Assembly: GCA_015075105.1 (NCBI GenBank)
Contig: JABTUZ010000001.1
Span: 124,001-188,000 of the forward strand
DNA: 64,000 bases
Source: Leptospiraceae bacterium
Lineage (GTDB): Bacteria > Spirochaetota > Leptospiria > Leptospirales > Leptospiraceae
Reading direction: 5' to 3'
The translations under genes and the position numbers were made by a program. Below the pieces are notes generated by a model. It saw nothing but the letters and a program-made list of their open reading frames with translations, searched no databases and was not told where the DNA came from. Positions 46,362 through 56,846 of the stretch are shown in pieces (position 1 is the first letter of the stretch; the number at the start of each line of letters is the position of its first letter).

Positions 46362-47912
46362 TCATATTTTTGCCGTAACCGGGTCTATTTCTGTATCTTT
46401 TTCGGTAGAAGTTTTCATGCTCCAAAGAGCTTCTTTTAAAGAATTGATCGCTACAAAGAAAAACCCAAAAGCATACATAATCAGAAATCCTACAATATAG
46501 GGCTTTCCAACTTTAAAAGATAGATAAACACAAAGTGTGCAATACAATCCCATAAAAAATTCTAAGACTACGTGAAAGTCCAATGGAATCGAATACTTAT
46601 TTTTTTCTTTTAGGTTGTCCTTAGAGGTTTCAATATTTAGCTTTGGAGTACGCTTGAATGAAGATTTGATTCCAAGAATTGCTTCGAGCCAAGCTCTTGT
46701 ATTTACGATAGCAATTCCTGTGCCGATCATGATCATAATAGGCAAGAACATGAGTCTTTTCTTCCAATCTTTTCTAAGCTCTCTTTGGGAGTAAGCATAA
46801 AACACCAAGGGTCCGATTGAGCCTATAGAAAGAAGTGCTGCGGTTGCAAACATTACCGCTATCGGAATGTCTTTGAATGTGTATCCAGACCAATACTCCA
46901 TTAAAAGAAGTGGGGCAGTAAAAAGTATGTTTACCATCATTAGAGGGTGAACAGAGTAATTAATCAGATGAATAATCGCCTCTCCTTTGATTTTCCAGTT
47001 GAACTTAGATTTCAAAATAGTAGGTAGAAGTTTTACCGCAGTTTGGATACTTCCCTTGCACCATCTGAATTGTTGAGACTTGTAGGCACTGATTAAGGCA
47101 GGTATCTCTGCTTTACAAACTATATCTTTGAAGTATCTGAATTTCCAGTTTTTTAACTCTGCTCTGTAAGAAAGATCAAAGTCTTCTGTTAGAGTATCGT
47201 GCTCCCATCCACCTGCATCTTCTATACATTCTCTTCTCCATATTCCAGCTGTGCCGTTAAAATTCATCCAGAGATTGTTTGCATTTCTTGCGACTTGCTC
47301 GATCATAAAATGACCGTCTATTCCATAGCTTTGGGCTTTTGTTAAAACATTGTAATCAGGGTTTATGTGACCCCATCTTACTTGAACCATGCCGATTTCT
47401 TTATCCGAAAAATACGGTAAAGTTTTTAAAAGAAAAGAAGGCTCAGGAATAAAGTCTGCATCAAAAATAGCAATAAATTCTCCCTTAGAAACTTTCATCC
47501 CTGCTTCCAATGCACCTGCCTTGTGTCCTTCTCTTTTCGTTCTGTGAAGGTGAATAATATTGAAACCTTGCTTTTTATAGTGCTTTACAATCTTGTTTGC
47601 CTTTTCAACAGAATCATCAGTAGAATCATCCAATAATTGAATCTCTAATTTATTCTTAGGGTATTCTAATTTCACTGCTGAATCTATCAGTCTTTCTACA
47701 ACATAGTATTCGTTATACACCGGGAGTTGAACAGTCACTTTGGGTAGGTTTTTGTCTGTTTTCTTAAAATTACGAGAATCGTCTGAATTGCAGTACTTGT
47801 GGTTTTTTCGGTATAAATACACCATTAGTAAAGAATGCAATCCAAAAAGAAATAGAAGAAGTATATCGACTGAATAAATCGACATAAATAAAACTGAAAT
47901 TATTTGTAACAT
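46362..47912 (-). CDS. Membrane-bound family 2 glycosyltransferase, cellulose-synthase-like
   Basis: The protein has 516 residues. An N-terminal helix, a cytoplasmic GT-A domain and several C-terminal helices match processive family 2 enzymes. Motifs: VQLPVYNEYYVVERLIDSAV, LLDDSTDDSVE, FDADFIPEPSF (DxD), TEDFDLSYRAE (catalytic TED) and QQFRWCKGSIQT (the Q..RW signature). The enzyme probably makes a beta-linked glycan or a glycolipid; the product is unknown. No BcsB-like or cyclic-di-GMP (PilZ) partner is nearby. It lies 57 bases after the alpha/beta hydrolase on the same strand. Confidence 0.88.
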   Translation of the reverse strand: MLQIISVLFMSIYSVDILLLFLFGLHSLLMVYLYRKNHKYCNSDDSRNFKKTDKNLPKVTVQLPVYNEYYVVERLIDSAVKLEYPKNKLEIQLLDDSTDDSVEKANKIVKHYKKQGFNIIHLHRTKREGHKAGALEAGMKVSKGEFIAIFDADFIPEPSFLLKTLPYFSDKEIGMVQVRWGHINPDYNVLTKAQSYGIDGHFMIEQVARNANNLWMNFNGTAGIWRRECIEDAGGWEHDTLTEDFDLSYRAELKNWKFRYFKDIVCKAEIPALISAYKSQQFRWCKGSIQTAVKLLPTILKSKFNWKIKGEAIIHLINYSVHPLMMVNILFTAPLLLMEYWSGYTFKDIPIAVMFATAALLSIGSIGPLVFYAYSQRELRKDWKKRLMFLPIMIMIGTGIAIVNTRAWLEAILGIKSSFKRTPKLNIETSKDNLKEKNKYSIPLDFHVVLEFFMGLYCTLCVYLSFKVGKPYIVGFLIMYAFGFFFVAINSLKEALWSMKTSTEKDTEIDPVTAKI

Positions 47913-47969
47913 AAACCCATAATTTTCTGTGTCAAAAACCGGTCAAGAGTTTTATAGTGCGGTGCATTA

Positions 47970-48872
47970 TTATAGATATTTACCGTAGTATTCTTGAACT
48001 TTCTTTTTTATAAGGTCAGGATCTTTTTGCCAAAGTCTTGTGTGTCTTCCGTCTTTGATTGTGATAAGCTCTTTAGGATTTTTTGCATTTTCATACAGCT
48101 CCTGACCCATAGAATAGGGAACTGTAACGTCTGCAGTCCCGTGTAATATCAAAACCGGTCTCGGACTGATTTTACCGATATAGGCTTTTGGGCTCATTTC
48201 GTTTAAATTCAAATTCCCTCTAAGCTCATAGAGTAAAGACACGATCGGGAGTAGAGGGTATTTTGGAAGACCGTAGTCATTTTTTGCGTTGATTGTAATT
48301 ACGTCATAAAAGTCAGAAAACCCGGAATCGAAAATTCCTACTTTGATATCCGGATGCTCTGCCATAAAAATAATAGAAGTTGCAGCACCCATAGAGAATC
48401 CGAGTATTCCAATAGAGTTCATTTTTTTTACTTCTTTCAAATAGTTGTACGCAGACTCTACATCTTTTCTTTCGTGGTAGCTCATAGAACTGAAACTTTT
48501 TTGGCTTTCACCACAGTTTCTTAAATCCGGCATGATTACGTTTATTCCAAGCTCGTGGATCGCTTTTACAAATCGCAAACCCTCTCTTCTTGTAGCTCCT
48601 CTTCCGTGGATTGAAATTACTGCTTTTGAGCTTTTTTGTTTGGAAGGAATGTACCAAGCACTTAAAGTAAAACCATCTTTTGTGTGTAGCTCGATATTTT
48701 CAAAATCCAGCCCTAGATCAATTTTCGGATCGTTGCAAAATACGTAGTGTTCTGGTTTGCAAGAAGAAACTTTTGTGTACATGAGTACAGAGGAGAAATA
48801 CCAAGCTCCTCCAAATAGTGCGAATGAAAAAAGAATTAAAGCTGCAATCAGTGTTCGTTTTATAATTTTCAT
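47970..48872 (-). CDS. Membrane-anchored alpha/beta hydrolase
   Basis: The protein has 300 residues. An N-terminal hydrophobic anchor (TLIAALILFSFALFGGAWYF) is followed by a hydrolase fold of the BAAT/dienelactone-hydrolase-like type. The oxyanion region is ISIHGRGATRREGLRF. The nucleophile Ser is in GILGFSMGAATS, and the acid and His are in LHGTADVTVPYS and IKDGRHTRLW. The substrate is unknown. It probably acts on the periplasmic face of the membrane. It is the first gene of a pair with the glycosyltransferase. Confidence 0.85.
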   Translation of the reverse strand: MKIIKRTLIAALILFSFALFGGAWYFSSVLMYTKVSSCKPEHYVFCNDPKIDLGLDFENIELHTKDGFTLSAWYIPSKQKSSKAVISIHGRGATRREGLRFVKAIHELGINVIMPDLRNCGESQKSFSSMSYHERKDVESAYNYLKEVKKMNSIGILGFSMGAATSIIFMAEHPDIKVGIFDSGFSDFYDVITINAKNDYGLPKYPLLPIVSLLYELRGNLNLNEMSPKAYIGKISPRPVLILHGTADVTVPYSMGQELYENAKNPKELITIKDGRHTRLWQKDPDLIKKKVQEYYGKYL

Positions 48873-49162
48873 AAGACAGGTGTGGGTTATTATTCTCCAA
48901 AATAAGTGTAGTCTATCATTTTTGAATCGAACTCGAAAATGATTAACCCAGTTTGTATAAAATTCGTTTGAAAATCAAGGGAAAAATTTTAAAAATTCAA
49001 GGTATTTTTAAAAATAGATTTTATTTATGAGCTTAACGGTGTTTTTTTAAAAAATCAGACCCTATAAATCGTGTCAAAAATTATGAAAAATCGACAAAAA
49101 TAGGTCGCAAGGGCAATTCTGACACAAAAATAGATTTTTTTTGTAAAAAAATCAAAAAAATA

Positions 49163-49191
49163 TTGCAAGAATTAAGGATAGCTGTTATAAT
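49163..49191 (+). promoter_or_regulatory. Near-consensus sigma-70-type promoter
   Basis: TTGCAA at 49163-49168 and TATAAT at 49186-49191 are separated by exactly 17 bases. It precedes the SGNH gene with an untranslated leader of about 70 bases. The rest of 48873-49162 is A/T-rich with no gene seen. Among the intergenic regions I scanned, this pair is the closest to consensus, suggesting strong expression. Confidence 0.75.
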
Positions 49192-49269
49192 AAACAAAGT
49201 TTACTTTTTTTTCAAGGTTGATGTGGCTTGAAAAAAAGATAAAAACAATGCTAAAGGAGAAATTAAGGA

Positions 49270-50538
49270 ATGAAGAATAGAACATATTTGGTGTTCGGTT
49301 TGGTTTTGGCTGTTGCAGCAAGCTCGGTAAGTGCCCAAACTATTCAGCAATTATTTGCAAAGCCTGGCGTAGTAGGGGATTCATTAAGCCAAGGGTTTTA
49401 CGGGGCAACAGTAGAGGAGAAAACCCAAAACTGGGCATATCCGGTACTTGTTGCAAAACAAGCAGGGAACGGGGTTTCGTATAACGTATTAAAGGGACCG
49501 TTTATCAACTTAGAAGATGTTTTAAAAGGAAACTGTGGACCTATTTGTATTGCGAGTGCGATTATCGGGGGAAACAAAAGCACTGTTTCTTTACCTACTC
49601 ATGCGGGTATCACCGGTGGAGAATACACATCGGCTCTTAGAACAAGCGGTAAATGCGAAGACATTACTGCAACCAAACAAGAAAAAGATTGGTATTGGAA
49701 AAATTGGTACACTTTTACCTATCGTTGGGTAACTGTTGCTGATTGCAAAGACCCTGATAAATTTCACCAGTTTGGCTTAAGAGATGCGGGAACTCAAACA
49801 CAGATCATGGAAAAAGTAAAGCCGACTTTTCTATTTGGTTCGATCGGTGCAAACCACGTTTTATGTACTGCACTCGGCACAAGCACGGCTTGTCTTGACG
49901 ACGCAAGATTCTATAGAGACGTAAGAGAGTTTTTTAGAAGAATGGCGGCTATGAAGAGCTTGAAAGGTGGAGTTGTGTTCTCAGTTCCAAACGTTACTAC
50001 GATAGGATTTCTAGAGCAATACAAAGACCCATCTGGAAGAGCAAATTACACCGGATTGAAAGCATTTTTCAGAAATTCTGTTACAAGCCCTGACCATGTA
50101 TTAGATGCAAACGAAGTTGCAAGAATCGTTCAGTCACTTAACATTATCAACAATGAATTAAGAGCACAAGCTGCAGCAAATAATTTAGCTTTTGCCGATT
50201 TAAAAGTAGTATTTGATGATATTAAGCAAAACGGAAGAAGAATTGCAAGCCCTACCGGCTGGAGTCCTGGAAACGGACAAGCAGGATGGCCTCTTCCTAA
50301 TAAACCCGGGGTATTCGGGTTGGATGGTGTGCATCCGAACCAGTATGGTCACGCAGTTATGGCAAATGAGTTGATAAAGTCAATCAATTCTAAATACGGT
50401 GTGAACATTCCTCAGGTAAGTGAATACACTGCATGGTATTACGATTCACTAAACAGAAACCCTGTTGATTTGAAAAACTTCTTAACACACACACTTTTTG
50501 GACAGTTTATTTCTTGGATCATAGGCGTATTCACCTAA
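49270..50538 (+). CDS. Secreted SGNH/GDSL-like protein
   Basis: The protein has 422 residues, and AAGGAG ahead of ATG 49270 supports the start. The signal peptide ends at SSVSAQ. SGNH blocks: [12 protein letters not shown] (block I, Ser nucleophile), SIGANHVL (block III; the Asn is kept but the usual GxND is GANH), and [15 protein letters not shown] (block V, Asp and His). This is larger than small GDSL esterases because of inserts. It probably acts outside the cytoplasm as an esterase or lipase; the substrate is unknown. A strong promoter precedes it and a hairpin terminator follows. Confidence 0.82.
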   Translation: MKNRTYLVFGLVLAVAASSVSAQTIQQLFAKPGVVGDSLSQGFYGATVEEKTQNWAYPVLVAKQAGNGVSYNVLKGPFINLEDVLKGNCGPICIASAIIGGNKSTVSLPTHAGITGGEYTSALRTSGKCEDITATKQEKDWYWKNWYTFTYRWVTVADCKDPDKFHQFGLRDAGTQTQIMEKVKPTFLFGSIGANHVLCTALGTSTACLDDARFYRDVREFFRRMAAMKSLKGGVVFSVPNVTTIGFLEQYKDPSGRANYTGLKAFFRNSVTSPDHVLDANEVARIVQSLNIINNELRAQAAANNLAFADLKVVFDDIKQNGRRIASPTGWSPGNGQAGWPLPNKPGVFGLDGVHPNQYGHAVMANELIKSINSKYGVNIPQVSEYTAWYYDSLNRNPVDLKNFLTHTLFGQFISWIIGVFT

Positions 50539-50561
50539 GATTTCTGAAAACTTAGGAAATT

Positions 50562-50601
50562 TACGGCTTTGTGAGAAACTTCGCAAAGCCGTATTTTTTT
50601 T
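50562..50601 (+). terminator. Rho-independent terminator after the SGNH gene
   Basis: A 10-bp perfect stem TACGGCTTTG / CAAAGCCGTA with a 12-base loop is followed by eight T. It lies 24 bases after the stop codon and separates the SGNH gene from the pair starting at 50638. Confidence 0.88.
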
Positions 50602-50637
50602 GTTTACATCATTACATAATAAAAAGAGAATAACAAC

Positions 50638-51324
50638 ATGAAAAATAAGAATCTATTAATCTATATAGTGATTGGAGTTGCAGTTCTTTTGGTTGCCATT
50701 TTATTCTTTGTTCCTGGTGAGAAAGAAAAAAAGAAGACAGACGTTTCAGTAAGGGATAAGATTAAGATTTCTACAAAGGGTGTAGTGATCGACGATCCAT
50801 ATTTTCCTGATGCACCTCATCCTTCATCCGAAGACCCAAAATTAGAAGCAGAGGCAGAAAGACTTTGGCCGCATGCGTTGAAACCGGGTCCGACTGACAA
50901 AGACAGAGAAAAAATCAGAGAAGAATGGAATCGTTTTTCGGCAAAGTACCCTAAAAATTTATATATACCAAATGAATACAAGCCACCTCAAACTGAAAAA
51001 GAAGCAGAACAAATTCGTAAAGAGTTGGATGTCTTTACAGAGGTTGATGCGAGTTTTGCTTCACAAATTGCTGCAAATAAATATGCAGAGCCCGGCTCTG
51101 AAATGAAAACCCCGAATGAGCCTAAAGTAACTCCTGAGCAACAAGCGACTTATTTTTCTTATAAAATTCGAGAGCTTGAGTCAAGAATCCAGCTCGTAGA
51201 ATTTATGATGGAGTCAGGAGAAATTGATCAAGCACAGTCCAATATAGCTAAAAATGATTTGGCTGTATGGAGAAAGGAGTTAGAAACTCTAAGGAAAATA
51301 GCGAAACAAGTTCCGGCTTCATGA
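50638..51324 (+). CDS. Single-pass membrane protein of unknown function
   Basis: The protein has 228 residues. One N-terminal membrane helix (LLIYIVIGVAVLLVAILFFV) is followed by a basic patch and a soluble domain, probably periplasmic. It contains KLEAEAERLWPHALKPGPTD and a C-terminal helical pair (YKIRELESRIQLVEFMMESG). The family is not recognised. It overlaps the HEAT-repeat lipoprotein gene by 4 bases (ATGA), so the two may act together. Confidence 0.75.
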   Translation: MKNKNLLIYIVIGVAVLLVAILFFVPGEKEKKKTDVSVRDKIKISTKGVVIDDPYFPDAPHPSSEDPKLEAEAERLWPHALKPGPTDKDREKIREEWNRFSAKYPKNLYIPNEYKPPQTEKEAEQIRKELDVFTEVDASFASQIAANKYAEPGSEMKTPNEPKVTPEQQATYFSYKIRELESRIQLVEFMMESGEIDQAQSNIAKNDLAVWRKELETLRKIAKQVPAS

Positions 51325-52895
51325 AAAATCAAATTGTTCCAAAATGGATAATTTTCGGATTTGTGATGACTTTATTTTTTTGCAGTGGGCCTCCGAAACC
51401 AGATTATTTACCCGTTCCAGTCGAAGAAGTTCGCTCCAATGAAGAAATTGAAAAATCACTCTGGTCTGAGGAATGGTCTGAAAAAACCCAAGCAATTGTA
51501 GAGTTGTCTCAAAGAAACTACCGAAAAGTAATTCCAAAGATTCGAGTATTTTTAAAAGACAAAAATCCTGCGGTTAGGGGAACGTCTGCAATTGCGCTTG
51601 GTACATACCAAGACAAAGAGTCCACCATTGCTATCGGTAAAATGATCCAAAATGACAAAGAAGTGACCTCTGATATTTTGATAGATGCCCTTGCGAGAAT
51701 GAAAGACCCAAGAGGTGGAGAATTTGTACTGCCATTGCTTGAATCAGAAAATAATATTTTTCGATTGCAGGTTGTTGACTCTCTTGTTCAGATGAAAGCT
51801 GGTTTTTTGGGTGAAAAAATTCTTAGTATGGCTGTGAAAAACAAAGACATAGAGAAAGCAAAAACATACTCGATGGCGCTTGGTCAATTAAAGGTTCGAT
51901 CTTCCGAGAATTATTTAATCGCCTTAGCAGAAAAAACAGAAAGCTCTCCCACTCTTGCAGCAACGTATTTGGCTCTCGGAAGAATTCAAAGCAAAAAAGC
52001 TATCCCTGTATTGAGTAAAGCAGTCGGTAAGGATTTTCCTAAAGGGCGTGAAAATTCTGTAGAAGCCCTTCTTGCCATAAATGATCCATCTTGTTTGAGC
52101 TATATGTTCCCATATTTATCCGACAAGGAAAAAGAAGTACAATACTATTCTGCAAATGTAATTGCAGGAATTCCTTCCAAGGAATCCGGTCCAAAACTTT
52201 TAAAAGTATTAGATGAAAAAGGAAAAGAAGTCGCAGGCCCAGTATCTTTTGCAATCGGAAGATTAAAATACGAGCCAGCCAGAAAAAAATTAGAGAATAT
52301 TTTACTCGATACCTCTTATCCTGATAGAGAAGAAATCGCTAAGTCTCTTGGTTGGATTGGAAACAAAGAAAGTGTGGCGGTTTTAATAAAAGTGTTAGAA
52401 GAAAAAAATGGGGAAGGCAGGTACGGTGCAGCTTGGTCTTTAGGGGTTTTGGGTTCTGAAGATGCGTTAGAGCCATTGATTCAAGCAGCAGGAAGTCCTG
52501 ATCGAAAACTTTCTGCAATATCCATAGAAAGCTTAGGTCTATTAAAGTCAGAAAAATCTTTGCCAATTTTACGAAGTAAAATGAAAGCTGATCCAAATTT
52601 AGCCACTTTTGTAGTGAGTGCATTGGTTTCAATTCCGGGAGAAGAATCAAGATTGCTTTTGGAAGAATACGCTCTTCACAAAGATCCGATCATTCATCAA
52701 CCAGCGATTCAAGGGTTGGGTCAGAGAAAAGAGATTGAATCGGCTCACGTGTTATTGAAATTAATAACAGGGGACAACCCTGAGGTAGTAAAAATTTCTT
52801 ATTTGGCTCTAACATCTATCACAGGGGAGAAGTACCGATCCAGAAATGAATGGATAAACTGGTATGTGAAAAAGTTTGGAAAACAGCCGGAGTAG
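51321..52895 (+). CDS. HEAT-repeat lipoprotein
   Basis: About 524 residues from ATG 51321, whose first bases overlap the TGA of the previous gene. The leader (WIIFGFVMTLFFCSGPP) has a lipobox Cys. The rest consists of HEAT/PBS-lyase-like repeats about 30 residues long: PAVRGTSAIALGTYQDKEST, EGRYGAAWSLGVLGSEDALE and PDRKLSAISIESLGLLKSEK. Such solenoids bind proteins. The gene probably forms an operon with 50638 and ends 53 bases before tRNA-Ile. Confidence 0.85.
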   Translation: MKNQIVPKWIIFGFVMTLFFCSGPPKPDYLPVPVEEVRSNEEIEKSLWSEEWSEKTQAIVELSQRNYRKVIPKIRVFLKDKNPAVRGTSAIALGTYQDKESTIAIGKMIQNDKEVTSDILIDALARMKDPRGGEFVLPLLESENNIFRLQVVDSLVQMKAGFLGEKILSMAVKNKDIEKAKTYSMALGQLKVRSSENYLIALAEKTESSPTLAATYLALGRIQSKKAIPVLSKAVGKDFPKGRENSVEALLAINDPSCLSYMFPYLSDKEKEVQYYSANVIAGIPSKESGPKLLKVLDEKGKEVAGPVSFAIGRLKYEPARKKLENILLDTSYPDREEIAKSLGWIGNKESVAVLIKVLEEKNGEGRYGAAWSLGVLGSEDALEPLIQAAGSPDRKLSAISIESLGLLKSEKSLPILRSKMKADPNLATFVVSALVSIPGEESRLLLEEYALHKDPIIHQPAIQGLGQRKEIESAHVLLKLITGDNPEVVKISYLALTSITGEKYRSRNEWINWYVKKFGKQPE

Positions 52896-52948
52896 TACTC
52901 AAAAAAAGTTTACGTTTTGACTATCTCGAAAAATCATGGTTTAAAAAG

Positions 52949-53024
<76 letters not shown>

Positions 53025-53053
53025 CCTTTTATTTATTTCACGATTGAAAAACT

Positions 53054-54973
53054 ATGTCTCAACTTACAATTACACTTCCTGATGGCTCAACTAAGTCTCT
53101 TGAAAAAGGAACAAAAATCTCCGAATTCGTAAAGTCTTTCAGTGTATCTCTTTTTAAATCGGCTTTGGCTGCAAAAATAGACGGACGTAGTGTTGATTTA
53201 AGCGAATCTATAGAATCCAATTGCAAATTAGAAATTATCACTTACGATTCTAAAGAAGGCAAAGAAGTATTTCATCACTCTAGCGCGCACCTATTGGGTC
53301 AAGCAGTGCAAAGATTGTGGAAGGATGCAAAGCTCACTGTGGGTCCGGTCATTGAAACTGGGCCTGGATTTTTTTATTATGATATAGATTTTCCTTCTAC
53401 TACGATTACGCCGGATGACCTTCCGAAGATTGAAAAAGAAATGGAATCTATCGTAAAAGAAAACCTACAAGTAAAAAAAACAGAACTAACAAAAAAAGAA
53501 GCTATAGAAAAATTTAGCGAACTTGGTGAAAACTATAAAGTAGAAATAATTTCAGGGATTCCTTCCGAAAAAGTTACTCTCTATGGGCAAGGAGAGTGGA
53601 CTGACCTTTGTAGAGGCCCCCATATTCCGAATACCGGGCTTATCAAGGCGTTTAAGCTGACTGCAATTTCAGGAGCCTACTGGAAGGCTGATAAAAATAA
53701 CAGGATGCTTCAAAGAATTTATGGGGTTTCGTTTTCTAATAAGAAAGAATTGGAAGAGTATTTTTTTAGAATTGAAGAAGCAAAGAAAAGGGATCATAGG
53801 AAGATCGGAAAAGAAATGGATCTTTTTTCTTTTCAGGAAGAGGCACCGGGTTTTCCATTCTGGCATCCGAAAGGGACTGTGCTATGGAATACATTGGCAG
53901 ACTATTTAAGAGTAGAGTGTGCAGAAAGAGGTTATCAGGAGATTCGAACTCCCGCAATATTGAACGCAAATCTTTGGACACTAAGCGGTCACTCTGAAAA
54001 TTATAGAGAGAATATGTATTATACCGAGATAGATGAAGAGGACTATGCGATTAAGCCGATGAACTGTCCCGGTTGTTGTTTAATTTACAAACACCACTTG
54101 CATTCTTATAGAGAACTTCCGCTTAGGTATTCTGAATTGGGGATGGTACACAGACACGAACTTCATGGGGTTTTACACGGGCTGTTTCGAGTTCGTGCTT
54201 TCACGCAAGACGATGCTCATATTTATACTCCAATAGAATTTGTAGAATCAGAAGTTATTTCCATTATTGATTTCACACTCGAAGTGTACAGAAAATTCGG
54301 ATTTCACGAGATTAAAACTTTTATAGCCACCCGTCCAGAAAAATCAGTAGGTAACGACAGTGATTGGGAGACAGCCACAAATACTTTAATTTCATCTTTA
54401 AAAAAGAAAAATATTGAATATGCGATTAAAGAGGGAGAGGGTGCCTTTTATGGACCTAAAATTGAATTCAATATCAAAGACAGTATAGGCAGATATTGGC
54501 AGTGCGGCACGATTCAAGTCGATTTTTCTATGCCTGAGAGATTGGGTTTAGACTATACTGCAAGCGACGGAAAGAAACATGTTCCGGTTATGCTCCATAG
54601 GGCGATCTACGGCTCTTTAGAGAGGTTTGTAGGTATTTTGATCGAGCACTACGAAGGTAAGTTTCCACTTTGGCTTTCTCCAACTCAAATCAGAATACTT
54701 ACCGTTTCGGATAAGCAAAAAGAGTATGCGAGAGAGTTAAATGATAAACTAATCGAGATTGGTTTTCGCTCTGAAACTGACCTCCGAAATGAAAAAATTG
54801 GACTGAAGATTCGTGAATCTATCTTAAAAAAAGCCAATTATGTCTTAATCATAGGGGACAAAGAAGTGGAGGGTGGGTTAGTATCAGTAAGGAAAAGAGG
54901 AGAGGAGGAAACAATTTCTTATTCAAGTTATGAATTTTTAGAGCATTTAAAAACAGAGTTGTCGAATAACTAA
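53054..54973 (+). CDS. thrS: Threonine--tRNA ligase
   Basis: The protein has 639 residues, standard length. It opens with a TGS domain (residues 1-62), then the N2 editing domain with the HxxxH zinc motif HSSAH. The class II core has the zinc-binding Cys in MNCPGCC, motif 2 [20 protein letters not shown] and motif 3 [16 protein letters not shown]. The C-terminal anticodon domain begins [17 protein letters not shown]. It charges tRNA-Thr. It heads the conserved thrS-infC-rpmI-rplT series. Confidence 0.97.
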   Translation: MSQLTITLPDGSTKSLEKGTKISEFVKSFSVSLFKSALAAKIDGRSVDLSESIESNCKLEIITYDSKEGKEVFHHSSAHLLGQAVQRLWKDAKLTVGPVIETGPGFFYYDIDFPSTTITPDDLPKIEKEMESIVKENLQVKKTELTKKEAIEKFSELGENYKVEIISGIPSEKVTLYGQGEWTDLCRGPHIPNTGLIKAFKLTAISGAYWKADKNNRMLQRIYGVSFSNKKELEEYFFRIEEAKKRDHRKIGKEMDLFSFQEEAPGFPFWHPKGTVLWNTLADYLRVECAERGYQEIRTPAILNANLWTLSGHSENYRENMYYTEIDEEDYAIKPMNCPGCCLIYKHHLHSYRELPLRYSELGMVHRHELHGVLHGLFRVRAFTQDDAHIYTPIEFVESEVISIIDFTLEVYRKFGFHEIKTFIATRPEKSVGNDSDWETATNTLISSLKKKNIEYAIKEGEGAFYGPKIEFNIKDSIGRYWQCGTIQVDFSMPERLGLDYTASDGKKHVPVMLHRAIYGSLERFVGILIEHYEGKFPLWLSPTQIRILTVSDKQKEYARELNDKLIEIGFRSETDLRNEKIGLKIRESILKKANYVLIIGDKEVEGGLVSVRKRGEEETISYSSYEFLEHLKTELSNN

Positions 54974-55034
54974 ATAGAAAATGCTTGAAAAGTTAAATAG
55001 TTTTGAAAATATGGGATATTACCGTGGAGAATGA

Positions 55035-55571
55035 ATGCTTAAAAAGCCGCCAATTAAAGTAAACGAAAAATTTTCTGGTCCAAGGATCAATGAGCAGATT
55101 ACAGGGGTTTCAAAAGTACGATTGGTTTCTGACGAAGGATCAGAAATTGTAGATTTTAACGAGGCTTTGAGGCGATCAAGAGAAGTAGGTTTAGATTTAA
55201 TAGAAATTTCAGGGGATCAGGAAGTTCCTGTTCTAAAAATTTTTGATTATGGAAAATTTAAGTTTGAATTATTAAAGAAATCGAAAGAAGCTAAAAAAAA
55301 GCAGCATGTCGTAACGATCAAAGAGATAAAAATTCGCCCCAGAATTGATATTCATGATTATGAGATTAAAAAAAGGCAAGCGATTGAATTTTTAGCTAAG
55401 GGAGACAAAGTAAAAGTCACTCTTAGATTTAAAGGTCGAGAAATGGCGCATACAGAGCTTGGAATGAATGTAGTGAATCGAATGATTGAAGACTTAAAAG
55501 ATTCTGGGATTCCAGAAAAAGCACCTGTGCATGACGGTAAACAGATTGTAGTGATGATGAGTCCGAAATAA
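55035..55571 (+). CDS. infC: Translation initiation factor IF-3
   Basis: The protein has 178 residues, full length. The N-terminal domain has [20 protein letters not shown] and [20 protein letters not shown] with YGKFKFE. The C-terminal domain has [20 protein letters not shown] and [19 protein letters not shown]-3 keeps 30S subunits free and checks start codons. It starts with ATG 55035 rather than the rare AUU used for autoregulation in enterobacteria. A second ATG at 55031 is in another frame and stops at once. Confidence 0.97.
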   Translation: MLKKPPIKVNEKFSGPRINEQITGVSKVRLVSDEGSEIVDFNEALRRSREVGLDLIEISGDQEVPVLKIFDYGKFKFELLKKSKEAKKKQHVVTIKEIKIRPRIDIHDYEIKKRQAIEFLAKGDKVKVTLRFKGREMAHTELGMNVVNRMIEDLKDSGIPEKAPVHDGKQIVVMMSPK

Positions 55572-55589
55572 AAAAAGAGGAAAATAGAA

Positions 55590-55793
55590 ATGCCAAAAAT
55601 GAAAACTAACAGAGCCGCAGCAAAGCGTTTTAGGTTTACAAAAGACGGAAAAGTAAAACGTGCTAGTGGATTTGCAAATCATAATCTTTCTAAAAAATCT
55701 CCAAAAAGAAGAAGAAACCTAAGAAGAACTAGTCTTTTGGATGAAAGAGATGTAAATTCAGTAAAAAAATTAATGCCTTATGGAGATAGATAA
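55590..55793 (+). CDS. rpmI: 50S ribosomal protein L35
   Basis: The protein has 67 residues. [20 protein letters not shown] at the N-terminus and [20 protein letters not shown] are the L35 signature. It is highly basic. GAGG lies just upstream of the ATG. The stop shares a base with the start of rplT. Confidence 0.96.
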   Translation: MPKMKTNRAAAKRFRFTKDGKVKRASGFANHNLSKKSPKRRRNLRRTSLLDERDVNSVKKLMPYGDR

Positions 55794-56146
55794 TGGCAAG
55801 AGCGTACAACGGAACAATTCATAAAAATCGCAGAAAGAAAATTCTAAAATCTGCAAAAGGTTTTAGAGGCGGGAGATCCAAGCTACTCAGAACTGCAAAA
55901 AGCGCAGTAATGAAAGCCGGTCAGTGGGCTTATCGCGATAGAAGGGCTAAAAAGAGGGATTTTCGATCTCTTTGGATTATCAGAATTAATGCTGCTGTTA
56001 GAGAAAATGGGCAAACCTATTCTAAATTTATGCACTCTTTGAAAAAACTAGGAATTGAATTAGACAGAAAGGCTTTGGCTAATTTAGCATACAATAATAA
56101 GGAAGTTTTTTCTGCAATTGTTGAGAAAACTAAATTAGCTGTATAA
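55793..56146 (+). CDS. rplT: 50S ribosomal protein L20
   Basis: The protein has 117 residues. The family sequence is clear: [40 protein letters not shown] and [21 protein letters not shown]20 binds 23S rRNA early in 50S assembly and can repress its own operon in other bacteria; I did not detect a leader structure here. It overlaps rpmI by one base. Confidence 0.97.
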   Translation: MARAYNGTIHKNRRKKILKSAKGFRGGRSKLLRTAKSAVMKAGQWAYRDRRAKKRDFRSLWIIRINAAVRENGQTYSKFMHSLKKLGIELDRKALANLAYNNKEVFSAIVEKTKLAV

Positions 56147-56206
56147 ATTTGCTTGTATTAATTATTAAAAACTTACACTATCGTAAATTTGGTAGGAGAG
56201 GTTAGG

Positions 56207-56824
56207 ATGATAACATTGGAAACGATCGAAGAATTAGAGTCTCGAATTGTAAAAGCTATTGAACTCATTGGAGATTTACGGACTGAAAACGGTCGTTTAG
56301 AGTCCGAAAATGAAACGCTTCGTGCTGAAAATGATCAGATGAAGCTTGCCATGGAAGAGAAGGAAAGGGAGCTATCTAAGCTAAAAAATCAGCTTCAAGA
56401 AACTACTACCGAATTAAATGATTTGAAAGATAGAGAATCCAAGTTAGAGGGCAAGATCAATTCTCTGCTCTCCAGATTAGATGGTTTATCAGGTGGCAGC
56501 CCGGTAAAGTCAAATACAGATTCTAATTCTACTCCGGCTTCTAATTCATTTAGTTCGCAACCTTCACCGGCGGCAGTAAAAACTTCTCCTCCCCCCTCTG
56601 AATTAGACGAAGACGATGAGATTATTTTATTAGACGATGAAGAGTCAGCACTCGATACAGAAGAAGAGTCTGTGCCTGTACAGGATTCAAGCTCGAAGGC
56701 AGCTGAAAAAGAATCGGAAGATGATACAGACATTATAATTGATGAGGATGATACGGACACGATTGATGTGTTTGATGCGGACGACGACGATGATTTCTTG
56801 ATAATTGAGGAAGAAACAAAATAA
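56207..56824 (+). CDS. Acidic coiled-coil protein upstream of zapA
   Basis: About 205 residues. I choose ATG 56207 because AGGAG lies eight bases upstream; the frame's TTG at 56189 has none. Residues 1-90 are a continuous heptad coiled coil (LESENETLRAENDQMKLAME) reminiscent of ZapB or other division-associated coiled coils. Residues 90-205 are Ser/Pro-rich and then strikingly acidic (DDTDIIIDEDDTDTIDVF and DDDDDFLIIEEE). Placement 22 bases before zapA supports a link to cell division, but no direct homologue is recognised. Confidence 0.72.
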   Translation: MITLETIEELESRIVKAIELIGDLRTENGRLESENETLRAENDQMKLAMEEKERELSKLKNQLQETTTELNDLKDRESKLEGKINSLLSRLDGLSGGSPVKSNTDSNSTPASNSFSSQPSPAAVKTSPPPSELDEDDEIILLDDEESALDTEEESVPVQDSSSKAAEKESEDDTDIIIDEDDTDTIDVFDADDDDDFLIIEEETK

Positions 56825-56846
56825 TCTTTTTCATGGTTTTTAGTCT

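Noticed and set aside
52916-52945. Promoter TTGACT-17-TTTAAA for tRNA-Ile
   Set aside because: The -10 would lie only 3-4 bases before the mature tRNA, so transcription would start inside it.
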